A DNA stretch of 48,882 nt from Thermostichus vulcanus str. 'Rupite'. Lineage in GTDB: Bacteria > Cyanobacteriota > Cyanobacteriia > Thermostichales > Thermostichaceae. Each line of letters begins with the position of its first letter. Positions within the stretch are counted from its first letter, which is position 1. The stretch spans positions 1 to 48,882 of the forward strand of contig NZ_JAFIRA010000026.1 of NCBI RefSeq assembly GCF_022848905.1, written 5' to 3'. Below the pieces are notes generated by a model. That model saw only the letters and a list, made by a program, of their open reading frames with translations, searched no databases and was not told the DNA's origin. Below are positions 1 to 10,100 of the stretch, one piece after another. A program made the position numbers and the translations under genes.

Positions 1-199
1 GCTCCATGATGGTTGACTGTACTGATTGTCAAGGTTCTGGGAACGCCCGGGGCCATCTGCCTCATTGGCGCTTTACTAGCCTATGCCCCATAACCATGCC
101 CTGTCAACCCCCTGGAAGAGGTTTTTTTAGACAAAGAAGGGATCCGGATCCTCTCCCGTTAGACTGTGGGAGGTACTTTAGCGTGAGTCGGACGGCCTT

Positions 200-667
200 A
201 TGGCGATCGCAATTGGTGCTGCTGCCCCTGACTTCAGCCTGCCTGCGGTGGGGAAAGGGATCCCGAAGGGATCCCAAATTTCGCTGGGAGCCTATCGCGG
301 CAAGAGCAAGGTGTTACTGGCTTTTTACCCGGCAGACTTCTCCCCGGTGTGTACGAGTGAGATGAGTTGTTTTCGGGAAGATTGGGGAGCGTTTCGGGCA
401 GCGGGGTGTGAGATCTTGGGGATCAGCAGCGACCCAATCTCGAAACACCAAGAGTTTGCTGAACAGTTGAAGCTGGAGTTTCCGCTGCTGAGCGATGTGG
501 ATAGGGTGGTCAGTCGGCAGTATGGGGTGGATAGCCTACTGGGAACTCGCCGGGCTTACTTTGTGATAGATAGCCAAGGGATCCTGCGGTATCAGCATGT
601 AGAGTGGTTGCCGGTATTTAAGCGGGACAATCAAGAGCTGTTAGAGGCCTTGAAGGAAATTGTGTAG
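200..667 (+). CDS. Peroxiredoxin (AhpC/TSA, BCP/PrxQ-like)
   Basis: A 155-residue thioredoxin-fold peroxidase that would reduce H2O2 or organic peroxides in the cytosol. The peroxidatic site fits P-x3-[ST]-x2-C: Pro44, Ser48 and Cys51 in YPADFSPVC. Cys57 and a later Cys in AAGCEILG are possible resolving residues; I cannot tell a 1-Cys from a 2-Cys type. The length is normal for the family. The ATG lies in a GCGATCGC motif and has no clear Shine-Dalgarno (SD) sequence. Residues 19-25 (GIPKGSQ) are a small loop encoded by two GGGATCCC palindromes 5 bp apart, which looks like palindrome-driven loop growth. It converges on the glucosidase gene with a 13-bp gap. Confidence 0.9.
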   Translation: MAIAIGAAAPDFSLPAVGKGIPKGSQISLGAYRGKSKVLLAFYPADFSPVCTSEMSCFREDWGAFRAAGCEILGISSDPISKHQEFAEQLKLEFPLLSDVDRVVSRQYGVDSLLGTRRAYFVIDSQGILRYQHVEWLPVFKRDNQELLEALKEIV

Positions 668-680
668 AGCAATGGGGGGT

Positions 681-3041
681 TCAGACTGGGGAAAAGCTGA
701 GTTGATGCCTTTGTCCGTCATCTCTGAAGGAGAGAGGGGCATAGCCCAAGGGTTCAATGACCCAAGTACGGTTGGCAGGGATCCAGTTGCCCTGGCGGGG
801 GGTAATCTCCAGTAGCAGCTGAGCCTCGGTTTGCCGCAGATGGAAGGTGGTGGTTGCCCAGTCTCCTGCTTGGTAGTTGAGGGTGCGCCCATCATCTTCG
901 TAGAGGGTGAAGCTGCCGTCACCGGGGTAAAGGCGAAGGGTGAAGGGATCCCAGTTGGCGTTGGCAGTACAGGGTTGCACGGGAGCGAGAGGGAAAATGG
1001 CTCCTGCCCTGACAAAGAGGGGCATGTGGGCTAGGGGGGCAGGCGCGAGGATATGAGTAGGGCCGTGGTAAGACTGGCCGGTCCACCAGTCAAACCAAGT
1101 ACCTGCCGGTAGGTAAACTGCCCGTTGCCGGACGCCCGGGCGTACCACAGGGGCGGCTAGCAGCCAGGATCCCAGCATGGCTTGGTCAGAGAGGTCGTAG
1201 GTTTGTGGGTCATCCGGAAATTCGTAGAGCAGAGGCCGCAAAATGGGAGCTCCGGTTTGGCTGGATTCCCAAAACAGGCTGTAGAGGTAGGGCAGCAATT
1301 GGTAGCGCAGCTCGATGGCCTGCCGACAGATGGCTTCGACTTCTGGGCCAAAGCACCAGGGTTCGTGGGGGCGGGTACCCATGGCTGTATGGCCGCGCAT
1401 AAGGGGGTAGAGGATTCCCATTTGCATCCAGCGGGCGAACAGTTCTGGGCTGGCATTGCCCCCAAAACCGCCGATATCAGCCCCGACAAAGCTCACGCCC
1501 GATAGGCCCAAATTACAGAGCATGGGGAGAGACATTTCCAGGTGCTCCCAAGAGGACTGGTTATCACCTGTCCAAACGGCTGACCAGCGCTGGATCCCGG
1601 CATAGCCGGAGCGGGTCAGGACAAAGGGGCGTTGAGTGGGGTTGAGGCGTTCCAGTCCTTCGCGGCAGGCCCGGGCCATCATCAGGCCATAGAGGTTGTG
1701 GGTTTCGGCGTGGGTGGTGGGTTCGGAGGGGGATCCCTGGGGGGCATCGTGGGGGATATCGACGATCTGACCGCCATCTCCAAAGGGCCGATCATTGAGG
1801 GCAGGTTCATTCATGTCGTTCCAGATGCCGGCGACGCCCACTTGGGTGAGCACCTTTTGCCAGTCTCCCCACCATTGCCGTACTTCCGGGCGTAGAAAGT
1901 CGGGGAAGAGGGTTTTCCCGGGCCAGACGTACCCATGAAAAAGGTGGCCATCAGCGCGACGAATGAAGAAATCTTGGGCTACCCCCTCATCGAAGACGGC
2001 ATAGTCGGCTTCTGGGTCAAATTTGACGCCTGGATCCACAATGGTGACCACCTGGAATCCTGCTTGATGGAGTTGTGTGATTAACTCTTTGGGATCCGGA
2101 AACCGCAAGGGATCCCAGGTGAAGACCCGGTAGCCGCGCATGTAGTCGATGTCTAAGTAAAGGACATCACAAGGGATGTGTCGCTGTCGAAACTGCCGCG
2201 CTATGGCTTGTACTTGGGCAGCGCTGGAGTAGCTCCAGCGGCATTGCTGATAGCCTAGGGCCCAGAGAGGGGGTAGAGGGGTGCGGCCAGTGAGTTGGGT
2301 ATAGGTGTTCAGGACTTGAGCGGGGGTGGGGCCGTAGAGAAGGTAGTAGTCTAGCTCAGGGGCATGCACTTCGAGGGTCAGTTGCTCAGGATCTGTTTGG
2401 CCCAGATCAAACTGGCTCCAATGGGTGCAGTGGAGGAACAGCCCATAACAGAGGCCGGGACGAAGGCAGAGGGCAAAGGGAATGGCTTGGTAGAGATTGT
2501 CGCTGTGGGCATCGTAGTTCCAACAATCCTGCGTCCAGTGGCTGTAGCGTCTGCCCCGTTTGTTTAACAGGCCGGCCCGCTCCCCCAGGCCGTAGATCTG
2601 CTCTTGGGGATGGAGGTGCTTGTGCAGTTGGATCCCTTTGGCATCCCAACTGAGGTTGCGGTTACCTTCGATATCGGTGGCAAAGGGCTGCCCCTGGTGA
2701 TCTTGAAAGCGGAACCGAATTGGATCCCGGTCGATGTAAACCTGCACCAGAGCGGTAGATAGTTGCACCTGAGTTGGGCTTTCTTCTAGTTGAAAGGGAA
2801 CGGGTGGCCACTCCTCATCGGCAAGGGCTACATCCCAGGAACGACGGGGTAAGGGTTCTCCGGTGGGGCTGAAGCGCAGACGCAATAGGCGGGGGGTGAG
2901 GACTTGGACTGACCAACTTCCCTGGGTGCAGATCAACCGGATCCCAGTCGGATGCACCTGTAGTTGCTCAAGGGATCCGCAGGTTTGCTGTCGGGGTGGG
3001 CGGGCGGGAAATTGGGCAAAGACCTCAATCGGCTCCAGCAT
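681..3041 (-). CDS. Glycoside hydrolase family 31 alpha-glucosidase
   Basis: About 786 residues, a full-length GH31 enzyme expected to release glucose from alpha-glucans or oligosaccharides. The nucleophile motif IWNDMNEP (Asp near residue 409) and the acid/base motif WTGDNQSSW are both present, followed by VGADIGGF, as in family members. An N-terminal beta domain and a C-terminal beta-sandwich region flank the barrel. No signal peptide is visible, so it is probably cytosolic and works in glycogen or oligosaccharide turnover. I chose the ATG at 3041, giving MLEPIEVF. An in-frame GTG at 3065 is an alternative start, and a GGGATCCC lies between the two. Confidence 0.92.
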   Translation of the reverse strand: MLEPIEVFAQFPARPPRQQTCGSLEQLQVHPTGIRLICTQGSWSVQVLTPRLLRLRFSPTGEPLPRRSWDVALADEEWPPVPFQLEESPTQVQLSTALVQVYIDRDPIRFRFQDHQGQPFATDIEGNRNLSWDAKGIQLHKHLHPQEQIYGLGERAGLLNKRGRRYSHWTQDCWNYDAHSDNLYQAIPFALCLRPGLCYGLFLHCTHWSQFDLGQTDPEQLTLEVHAPELDYYLLYGPTPAQVLNTYTQLTGRTPLPPLWALGYQQCRWSYSSAAQVQAIARQFRQRHIPCDVLYLDIDYMRGYRVFTWDPLRFPDPKELITQLHQAGFQVVTIVDPGVKFDPEADYAVFDEGVAQDFFIRRADGHLFHGYVWPGKTLFPDFLRPEVRQWWGDWQKVLTQVGVAGIWNDMNEPALNDRPFGDGGQIVDIPHDAPQGSPSEPTTHAETHNLYGLMMARACREGLERLNPTQRPFVLTRSGYAGIQRWSAVWTGDNQSSWEHLEMSLPMLCNLGLSGVSFVGADIGGFGGNASPELFARWMQMGILYPLMRGHTAMGTRPHEPWCFGPEVEAICRQAIELRYQLLPYLYSLFWESSQTGAPILRPLLYEFPDDPQTYDLSDQAMLGSWLLAAPVVRPGVRQRAVYLPAGTWFDWWTGQSYHGPTHILAPAPLAHMPLFVRAGAIFPLAPVQPCTANANWDPFTLRLYPGDGSFTLYEDDGRTLNYQAGDWATTTFHLRQTEAQLLLEITPRQGNWIPANRTWVIEPLGYAPLSFRDDGQRHQLSFSPV

Positions 3042-3197
3042 CGGTTCGGGATCCCTGATCAACACCGCCTTAAAGACTAACCCAGCCGGTCAAAGACAAC
3101 TCATGCCCGCAACCAACTCTGCCGCCAGGGGAACCTCAACCGAAAAAGGCAGTAGCGATAATTGATAAGGAATGTAAATGTCGCTAGGGGACAGCGA

Positions 3198-4406
3198 ATG
3201 AAAATCAAGCTCCGAACCATGAAGCACCTCCCCACCCTGCTCTTTGTTTTGGGAATGGCGGTTGCTCCAGCTCCGGTGAGGGCCAATCCCGTCAGTGCGG
3301 AAGCGGTAATGACCTTACAGCAGGGAACCCATGCCCAAGCGCTACCCAGAGCCAGAACCGAACAACCCTTTCGCGTGACTTCTTTGGCCAATGGGCTAGA
3401 ACACCCCTGGGGTATGGCCTTTTTGCCGGATGGCTCAATTTTGGTGACCGAACGTCCGGGGCGACTGCGGCTAGTGACTGCGAACGGCTTGGATCCGCAA
3501 CCGATTGCTGGGGTGCCGGAGGTGGTGGCCCGGGGACAGGGAGGCTTGTTGGATGTGGTCTTACATCCTGAGTACGACGAAAATGGCTGGATTTACTTGG
3601 CTTACTCGGCAGCAGAGACGCCGGGATCCACGGCAGCGGGAACGCGAGTGGCACGAGCCAGGCTGGGGCTAGAGGGGCTTTACGATTTGGAAGTGATCTT
3701 CGACATGGCGCGGAAGACGCCGGCAGGGCAACACTTCGGGGCACGGCTTGCCTTCGATGAAGACGGCTTGCTCTACATTGCTACTGGGGATCGAGGTGAA
3801 CCGGATCGCGCTCAGGATCTGGGGGATCATGCCGGAAAAGTGCTGCGCCTCACCGACTCGGGTGGGATCCCTGCGGACAATCCTTTTGTAAATCAAGCGG
3901 GGGCTTTGCCAGAAGTTTATACCTATGGCAACCGCAACATTCAGGGCCTCACTCGTCACCCAGAAACCGGAGCGATTTGGTCCCATGAGCATGGGCCGCG
4001 CGGTGGCGATGAGATCAACATCCTTGCTCCAGGGGTGAACTATGGTTGGCCGCTGATCAGCCATGGGCGGGAATATACCGGTGGCCCTGTAGGGGAAGGA
4101 CGGTCGGAAGCTCCAGGTTTGGCCTCACCTCTGTTGCACTGGACCCCCTCCATTGCTCCTTCGGGCATGACGTTTTACACGGGCGAAGCCTTTCCAGAAT
4201 GGCAAGGGAATTTGTTTGTCGGGGCACTGGCGGGACAACATCTAGCCCGCTTGCAACTGGAAGGGGATCAGATCGTGGCGGAAGAGCGTCTTCTGGAGGG
4301 AGCCGTCGGGCGAATTCGCGATGTGCGGCAAGGGCCGGATGGCTTGCTGTATCTGCTCACGGATGCCCCCAATGGCTCCCTGTTGCGGTTGGAGCCGGCA
4401 TCCTAG
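3198..4406 (+). CDS. PQQ-dependent sugar (aldose) dehydrogenase, secreted
   Basis: A soluble glucose/sorbosone-dehydrogenase-fold beta-propeller of about 402 residues, similar to E. coli YliI. The blade motifs SLANGLEHPWGMAFLPDG, ILVTERPGRL, THEHGPRGGDEIN-like (SHEHGPRGGDEIN) and YGWPLISHG are typical of the family. A signal peptide runs from MKHLPTLLFVLG to about VRA/NPVS, so the protein is exported. The start could be the ATG at 3198 or the one at 3219; a weak purine stretch precedes the first. The family oxidises aldoses with PQQ. No PQQ synthesis genes are in the window, so the cofactor source is unknown. Confidence 0.9.
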   Translation: MKIKLRTMKHLPTLLFVLGMAVAPAPVRANPVSAEAVMTLQQGTHAQALPRARTEQPFRVTSLANGLEHPWGMAFLPDGSILVTERPGRLRLVTANGLDPQPIAGVPEVVARGQGGLLDVVLHPEYDENGWIYLAYSAAETPGSTAAGTRVARARLGLEGLYDLEVIFDMARKTPAGQHFGARLAFDEDGLLYIATGDRGEPDRAQDLGDHAGKVLRLTDSGGIPADNPFVNQAGALPEVYTYGNRNIQGLTRHPETGAIWSHEHGPRGGDEINILAPGVNYGWPLISHGREYTGGPVGEGRSEAPGLASPLLHWTPSIAPSGMTFYTGEAFPEWQGNLFVGALAGQHLARLQLEGDQIVAEERLLEGAVGRIRDVRQGPDGLLYLLTDAPNGSLLRLEPAS

Positions 4407-4455
4407 GTTAGAAATCTTGAGGGCTCTCCTCGTCAGAAGCGGGTAACGCACCAGA

Positions 4456-4503
4456 AAAAGCCGGCCATGGGTCGGTCAAGCCCACCTCCTGCCACCGGCT
4501 TTT
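4456..4503. terminator. Bidirectional terminator between the sugar dehydrogenase gene and psbH
   Basis: A 9-bp perfect inverted repeat (AAAAGCCGG at 4456-4464, CCGGCTTTT at 4495-4503) lies between two convergent genes. Read on the minus strand it ends in a run of Ts, and on the plus strand in TTTTG. The long loop of about 30 nt is the weak point. Confidence 0.55.
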
Positions 4504-4538
4504 GTATCCCACTTAAAATGGCACAGGCTATGGGAAGC

Positions 4539-4742
4539 TCAGAAGCTAAGGCTTTCCCAGGAGACGTTGATATTTTCCAGGAGCAGTGACTTGTTGTAAA
4601 TCTGCAGAATAATCAGCAAAAAGACGGTGAAAAGGCCCATGAAAACCGCCATCAGAGGCGTGGTTCCCCAGCCGGGAGCAACTTTACCGTATTCAGAGTT
4701 GAGGGGGCGCAACAGCTCGCCCAGTTTGGTACGAATGGCCAT
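4539..4742 (-). CDS. psbH: Photosystem II protein PsbH
   Basis: A 67-residue one-helix thylakoid protein of the PSII core, which stabilises the CP47 side and QB-site function. The conserved block [19 protein letters not shown] is followed by the membrane helix [20 protein letters not shown] and a short lumenal tail ending NVSWESL. These match PsbH almost word for word and the length is normal. It is divergent from psbN across about 230 bp, so the two probably have separate promoters there. Its 3' end faces the shared terminator at 4456-4503. Confidence 0.98.
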   Translation of the reverse strand: MAIRTKLGELLRPLNSEYGKVAPGWGTTPLMAVFMGLFTVFLLIILQIYNKSLLLENINVSWESLSF

Positions 4743-4975
4743 AGGTTCTCGCAGTAAGTCAGGAAAAGGACACTTGTCAACCAGTACAGACAGCTAACCG
4801 AGGGCGGCGATCCCCAGTGCCCCGCATTGCCAGCGTGGATCAGCTGAGGGCAAACCAGGCTCTAGCTTACAAAGATCAAGCTACCAGAATCTGGCTAACC
4901 GCTTTTGCCTTCGGCAAGGAATTGTAAACTTGTGTAATACTATAGTCTGATTCTCTCAGGATCGAAAGCACTGTT

Positions 4976-5107
4976 ATGGAACCCACTTTTTCCTTGATCG
5001 TGGCAATTGCGGTTGTCACCATTTGCATCACCGCCTTTGCCATTTACACGGCCTTCGGCCCTCCTTCTAAGGAGTTGCAGGATCCCTACGAGATGCACGA
5101 GGATTAA
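4976..5107 (+). CDS. psbN: PsbN protein
   Basis: A 43-residue single-helix thylakoid protein. The translation begins MEPTFSLIVAIAVVTICI and ends DPYEMHED, matching PsbN, including the typical YTAFGPPSKEL region after the helix. PsbN assists assembly and repair of PSII rather than being a structural subunit. The gene is divergent from psbH and only 27 bp upstream of dapF, so dapF may be co-transcribed. A -10-like TACTAT lies about 35 bp before the ATG. One GGATCC sits in the 3' part and encodes the DP of QDPY. Confidence 0.97.
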   Translation: MEPTFSLIVAIAVVTICITAFAIYTAFGPPSKELQDPYEMHED

Positions 5108-5134
5108 AGCCTGTCGCTTCGGGATCCGGTTCGC

Positions 5135-6016
5135 ATGTCTGCTCCGTTGCCATCGCCCCTCCCCTCCCGCCTTTCATTTCACAAGTATCAAGGGTTGGGG
5201 AATGACTTTATTTTGGTGGATAACCGCCAGCAGCCCCAGCCCTGTTTAACCCCCGAACAGGCCATTGCCCTTTGTGATCGCCGCTTTGGCATTGGGGCGG
5301 ACGGGGTGATTTTTTTACTGCCGGGGCAAGCGGGGGCGGATTTCAGCATGCGTCTCTTCAACAGCGATGGCTCTGAGCCGGAAATGTGCGGCAATGGGAT
5401 CCGTTGTTTGGCCCAGTTTTTGCACCGTTTGGGGATTCCCGGTCGAGAGGGTGCTTACCAAATTCACACCTTGGCAGGACGGATCGTGCCGCAGTTACGG
5501 GCGGATGGACAGGTCACTGTTGATATGGGGATCCCGCGCCTCCTCGCCGGCCAAATTCCCACAACCCTGGCTGAAGCTGAGCAAAAGGTGATCCAAAAAC
5601 CCCTCTCTGTGGCCGGACGAGAGTGGCAGGTGACCGGGGTGAGTATGGGCAACCCCCATTGCGTGACTTTCTTGGGAGCCGGTGAATCGTTAGAAGATCT
5701 GGATTTGCCGGTGGTGGGACCCCAGTTTGAGCATCATCCTGCTTTCCCTGAGCGGACCAACACAGAATTTGTACAAGTGCTCAGCCCGACTTGTCTGCGC
5801 ATGCGGGTTTGGGAGCGGGGAGCAGGGGCAACCCTGGCCTGTGGGACGGGAGCCTGTGCGGTTCTGGTGGCTGCGGTTTTGGAGGGACGGGCCGAACCCG
5901 AAGCCACGGTGGAGCTGCCGGGTGGAAACCTGGAGATTCGCTGGGATCCAAGTACCCAGCATGTGTTTATGACCGGGCCTGCCCTACATGTCTTCAGCGG
6001 TACAGTAGCTGAATAG
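5135..6016 (+). CDS. dapF: Diaminopimelate epimerase DapF
   Basis: A 293-residue cofactor-independent epimerase that converts LL- to meso-diaminopimelate for lysine and peptidoglycan synthesis. The two catalytic cysteines are visible: Cys85 in EMCGNGIRC, and a Cys near residue 236 in LACGTGACA. The N-terminal [14 protein letters not shown] motif is also typical. The first ~14 residues ([14 protein letters not shown]) are an extension before the family core, so a later start is conceivable, but the ATG at 5135 is the only good in-frame ATG. It follows psbN by 27 bp. Confidence 0.96.
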   Translation: MSAPLPSPLPSRLSFHKYQGLGNDFILVDNRQQPQPCLTPEQAIALCDRRFGIGADGVIFLLPGQAGADFSMRLFNSDGSEPEMCGNGIRCLAQFLHRLGIPGREGAYQIHTLAGRIVPQLRADGQVTVDMGIPRLLAGQIPTTLAEAEQKVIQKPLSVAGREWQVTGVSMGNPHCVTFLGAGESLEDLDLPVVGPQFEHHPAFPERTNTEFVQVLSPTCLRMRVWERGAGATLACGTGACAVLVAAVLEGRAEPEATVELPGGNLEIRWDPSTQHVFMTGPALHVFSGTVAE

Positions 6017-6042
6017 AGGCTGAATGGATCCCCATGAGTTGT

Positions 6043-6678
6043 TCAAGCTCCCAGACCCCATAGGAGAATTGCCACCAGAGATAGGATCCCGTAGGTAACA
6101 CTCCAGCCCTGCCGCCAGATCAGCACCACCAGGATCCCCATCAACACCAACCCCATGCCCAAGCCGATCTGCCGAAACAAGGGGTGCACCCGTGCTACTA
6201 GCCAGCGCTTCAGCCAGGGGAACCCTATGCCGAAAACCAGCGCTACTGCCGGTGGAATCAAATCCACCCGCTGCCATCCCCCCAATATGTAGAACCCACT
6301 CAGGCAAATCCCGAGGCAAAAAAACAGCACCCGCATGCCGGGATAGTCTTGCCGGTGGCTCATGGCTCGGCGGGAGGATTCCTCGGAGTTGGCCAACACC
6401 AATGGTTCCACTGCAAAACTTTCACTCCACTCCGGTGCATCGGCCTCTTGCCCGCGACACCACAGATAAACGTTGACTTTGCGGAGGTCTTGTAACATCG
6501 AGGCTTCGACAGCGGTACGGATAATCTCCATCAACTGCAGCGTATCTACCACATCCCCCGGCAGGCGCTCCAGTAGGACATTCAAAATCGGCCCCTTCAA
6601 CTCAGCTCGGCCAAACAGGCGCAAGTCCGCCAGTTTATAGTCGAGAATTTGGTTTAGGGTTTTGAGCTGGCGACGCAT
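6043..6678 (-). CDS. Conserved membrane protein of unknown function
   Basis: A 211-residue protein with a soluble N-terminal half (about 110 residues, charged, with GPILNVLLERLPGDVVDTLQ) and a C-terminal half with about four membrane helices (FFCLGICLSGFYIL, LIPPAVALVFGIG, LGMGLVLMGILVVLIW, YGILSLVAILLWGL). I do not recognise the family, although the style fits cyanobacterial hypothetical proteins. The ATG is abutted by GGGATCCC, which leaves no normal SD. It converges with dapF across 26 bp. Confidence 0.75.
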   Translation of the reverse strand: MRRQLKTLNQILDYKLADLRLFGRAELKGPILNVLLERLPGDVVDTLQLMEIIRTAVEASMLQDLRKVNVYLWCRGQEADAPEWSESFAVEPLVLANSEESSRRAMSHRQDYPGMRVLFFCLGICLSGFYILGGWQRVDLIPPAVALVFGIGFPWLKRWLVARVHPLFRQIGLGMGLVLMGILVVLIWRQGWSVTYGILSLVAILLWGLGA

Positions 6679-6780
6679 GGGATCCCGTAAAAAAGGGCAG
6701 CTGTCTGAGGGGAGCTTTCAACATAGCTAGTTTAACGAGTGGAGCTGAAATCCCGAGTGCAGCACACGCGTAAAGGCCGA

Positions 6781-7172
6781 TTAGCTTAAGGGCAACAGAA
6801 TGCGGAAACAGGTGCGACCCGGTTGGCTCTCCACCTCGATCCGGCCTTGGTGCTTGTCCAGGATGCGGCGCACGATATCCAACCCCAGGCCACTGCCTTC
6901 CCCAGCGGGTTTGGTGGTGAAAAACGGCTCGAAAATGCGTTCCCGTAGCTCAGCGGGGATCCCTGGGCCAGAATCGATAATTTCCACCACGGCTTCGGAT
7001 CCCTGCGGATAGGCCCGCACCTGCAACTGCCCTTTACCCTCCATGGCCTGAATGGCATTGTGAATCAGGTTCGTCCACACTTGGTTTAGCTCGTCGGGGT
7101 AACAGAGGATCTCCGGCAGAGGCTGGAAGTCACGAATGACTTCAATCCCCTGTTTGAGCAGGTTGTGGTGGT
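6781..7172 (-). pseudogene. Detached HATPase_c end of the hybrid kinase (after frameshift)
   Basis: This frame holds the missing C-terminus of the large kinase upstream. Starting near 7172 it reads HNLLKQGIEVIRDF, then the N-box NLIHNAIQAM, the G1 box DSGPGIP, the F box FFTTKP and the G2 box GSGLGLDIV, ending at 6781. No start codon or SD is placed to express it alone. Joined to the 5' frame it restores a complete histidine kinase catalytic domain. The break lies in a GTTGTGGTGGTG tract near 7163-7172, so a single-base indel (true or a sequencing error) explains it. Confidence 0.85.
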
Positions 7173-10100
7173 GAGCACCACCTCCAATCCCTCGGTGAGA
7201 GCGGCTCTGCTTTTTTCACCCGTACTGCTGAACCGGGCGTAACTGCGCAGGGCAAAGACGATCTTGGAAACCCGTTCGATGGCCAGGCTGATGTTGTGGC
7301 CGTTGCGCATTTGGCTGCTTAAATCCCGGGCCGTTTCTAAAATGTGTTCCCGCAAGGGATCCCTGAGCAAGGTTTGCCACCGCTGCGGTTGTTCGGTGAT
7401 GCCAATTTCCACCAACAGACTGGCCAATGCGTGCAAATCGAGGGATCCCAACTGCATATTTTCCAAGGCTTCTACTAAAGCACGGCGCAATTGTCGTTCT
7501 TGGCGGGGAGAGAGTGCCATCGAGGTTTGGCTACAACTTTGTACCAGCGCCAGAAAATCGGTTTGCCTCTCTGGAGAAAGCTGCTGAAACAACAAGGGCA
7601 AACTCCGCAGAGATCGTTCTAGAGCAGTGGTGATGTTACCAATCGAGGCGCGGATCGCACCCAGAGGTGTATTGATCTCATGGGCAATGTTGGCCACCAA
7701 TTGACCCAGAGCCGCCATTTTTTCCGATTGGATCAACTCCTGTTGGGTTGCCTTCAATTCTTCTAGGGCTTGGCTTAAGGCTTGAGTGCGCTCCCGAACT
7801 TGCGCCTCTAGGGTGCGGCTGTACTCCGCCATCAACTGTTCCGCCTGCTTGCGCTGGGTGATGTCTTGAAAGGCCACAACCCCGTAAATGACCTGACCCT
7901 GCTGGTTGTAGATTGGGGAGCCCCAACACTCCAGAGGGATCACTTGCCCCTCCGGATGAATTTCCATATCTTCAACACTGCTGGCCTGCCCCTGAAAAGC
8001 TCGCACCAAAGGCAAGTCCTGGACAGGATAGGGTTCTGTCGTACCGGCTTTGTACACTTGATACTGGTGAGATAAATCCTCAACCGCAGTCGTTTGCAAC
8101 ACAGGCCCACCCAACAGTTCTGTGGCACGACGATTGGCGTAGTAGGGGATCCCTTGGGGATCATAAACGGTTACCCCAACGGGCATGGCTTCGAGGATCT
8201 GGGCTAGGTGATTTTGGCTTTCTTTCACCTCGGCGTACAGTTGGGCATTGCTGATGGCGATGGCCGCCTGGCCGGAGAGCAGTTGCACCACCTCCAGACG
8301 GGCGGGGGTAAAGGCCGCCGCCGTTAAGTTGTTTTCCAGATAAACCAACCCCACCAACTGCCCTTGATTCAGCAACGGCGCACAGAGAATGGAACGCACC
8401 TGCCGGTGTTGAATGGAGGGATCCGTCGCAAACCCCCCTTCTTTGGCCGCATCCGCTAAAACCAGACTGGCTTGGGTACGCTGCACATAATTGAGCACCG
8501 ATTCTGGCAACGGGATCCCGGAAAACTCTGCCGGGGTTTGAGCCACCAACCGCAGTTCCTCCCCTTGTGCACCAGGATCTGACGCACCTTGATTCAGCAA
8601 CAATACCGCCTGCTGTGCCCCGGCATTTTCGATCAGAATTTGCATCAAAGTCGTCAGCAGCTTATCCAGTTCAATCTCTTGGGAGAGGGCTTGTGCCGCC
8701 TTGAGGACACTGGCCAGATCCAGCCGGGACGTGGGAGTACCCCCAGATGTAGACAGAATGCGAGTGATGCTGACAGGCTGATCGGAGCCCTCGAGAAAAG
8801 CAAGAGGATAGCGCTGCTCCAAATCCAGAGCTTTCGCGGGAGCTTGCCAACGGCGATAGGTGTGGTGGGCTAAACGGAAATAGGTGTAGGCAATTTCTTC
8901 AAAGTCCTGTTCCAAGTAAAATTCTGCCGCCAGTTCGTAGGCCAAAGCTTCTTCGTGGAGAAAGCCCCCTTGCTTCGCCCCTTGAATGGCCCGCCGGTAG
9001 GCTAGCATTGCCGTTTCTAAGGATCCCTGTTGTCGTGCCCATTCCGCCTCGAGCAAATCTACCTTGTGCTGGTAATTGGTCGGGGCATGACTGGCCCAGA
9101 AACGCAACTTCTGCAAATGGGTTTGGAAGCGCTCTTGGTAGGCCCCCCGCTGATCTTCCGCTTGTTGGGGGCGCAACCGACAGAGCGCCAGGGCCTCGTA
9201 AAAGGGGATTTGGCTGGAGATCATCAAACTGGCGGCGCTGAGTTGGTAGGTGGCAGCCTGTTGAGCGTGATCTAGCGCTTGTTCCTCCCGATGAAACAGG
9301 TAAGCCAACATACAGGCAGCCAGATGGTAGCCGTAGAGGGAGGTGTAGTTTTGGGTGGCTTGAAAGAAGGGCACCATTGCGGTTTCATCAAACGCGACCC
9401 CTCGCAGCTGGGCTGGATCCCCGTCGGGATCCGGTTGGTGCAGATTCAGGACAAACTGCTCCCAGATTTTGCAGTAGTTGGCATAAAAGTCTTGTTTGAG
9501 GTTGTGGAGCAATTCTTTGTAGGCCACTTGGTGCCCGCGAATGGATCCCAGCGGTTCCCCGCAGAGGGTGATGTTGGCGTGCCAGGTGGAAACAGCGGTG
9601 GTGGCCCACTCTAAATCCCCCACTTCTAGACCGGTGGTAATCGCCCGTTGCAGGTCTTGGGTGACGGTAGGGGCCGGATCCCGCCAGTGGCGGATGCAGG
9701 CATTGAGCAAGACTTCCACTTTGCATTGAATGGGACTGCGCCCTGGGGTGGGAAGAGCTGGCGGCGGCTGAACTGGTGCTGCACTGTCCGACGGAAAGGA
9801 AAAGCGTTCTAGCAGGTCTTGAGCGATTTGACCAAAGCGATATCCCAAAGCCAAGTCTTCAAAAATGCCGCACAACAAGAGGCCGTAGTAGGCATAAGCA
9901 AAGGGAGCCAGATAGGAGTTGCCCTGATCCAAACACAATTGCACCGTTGTAAAGACCAACTGCCCCAACACCTGCGGGCGGGCAATATAGGCAGGGCTAT
10001 GCAACATCACCAAAATTCGCATCGCCGCCAAATACTGGGGATCTTGCATTTCTGGCAAATGCAACAATTCCTCTGGGGCTTCCACCACAGGGGGATCGGC

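Noticed and set aside
13-93. Short plus-strand frame from TTG (MTVLIVKVLGTPGAI, ending LLAYAP)
   Set aside because: It is hydrophobic and could be a one-helix protein, but it matches no small photosystem or cytochrome subunit I know, and it has no SD. It may be chance or the edge of an upstream locus.
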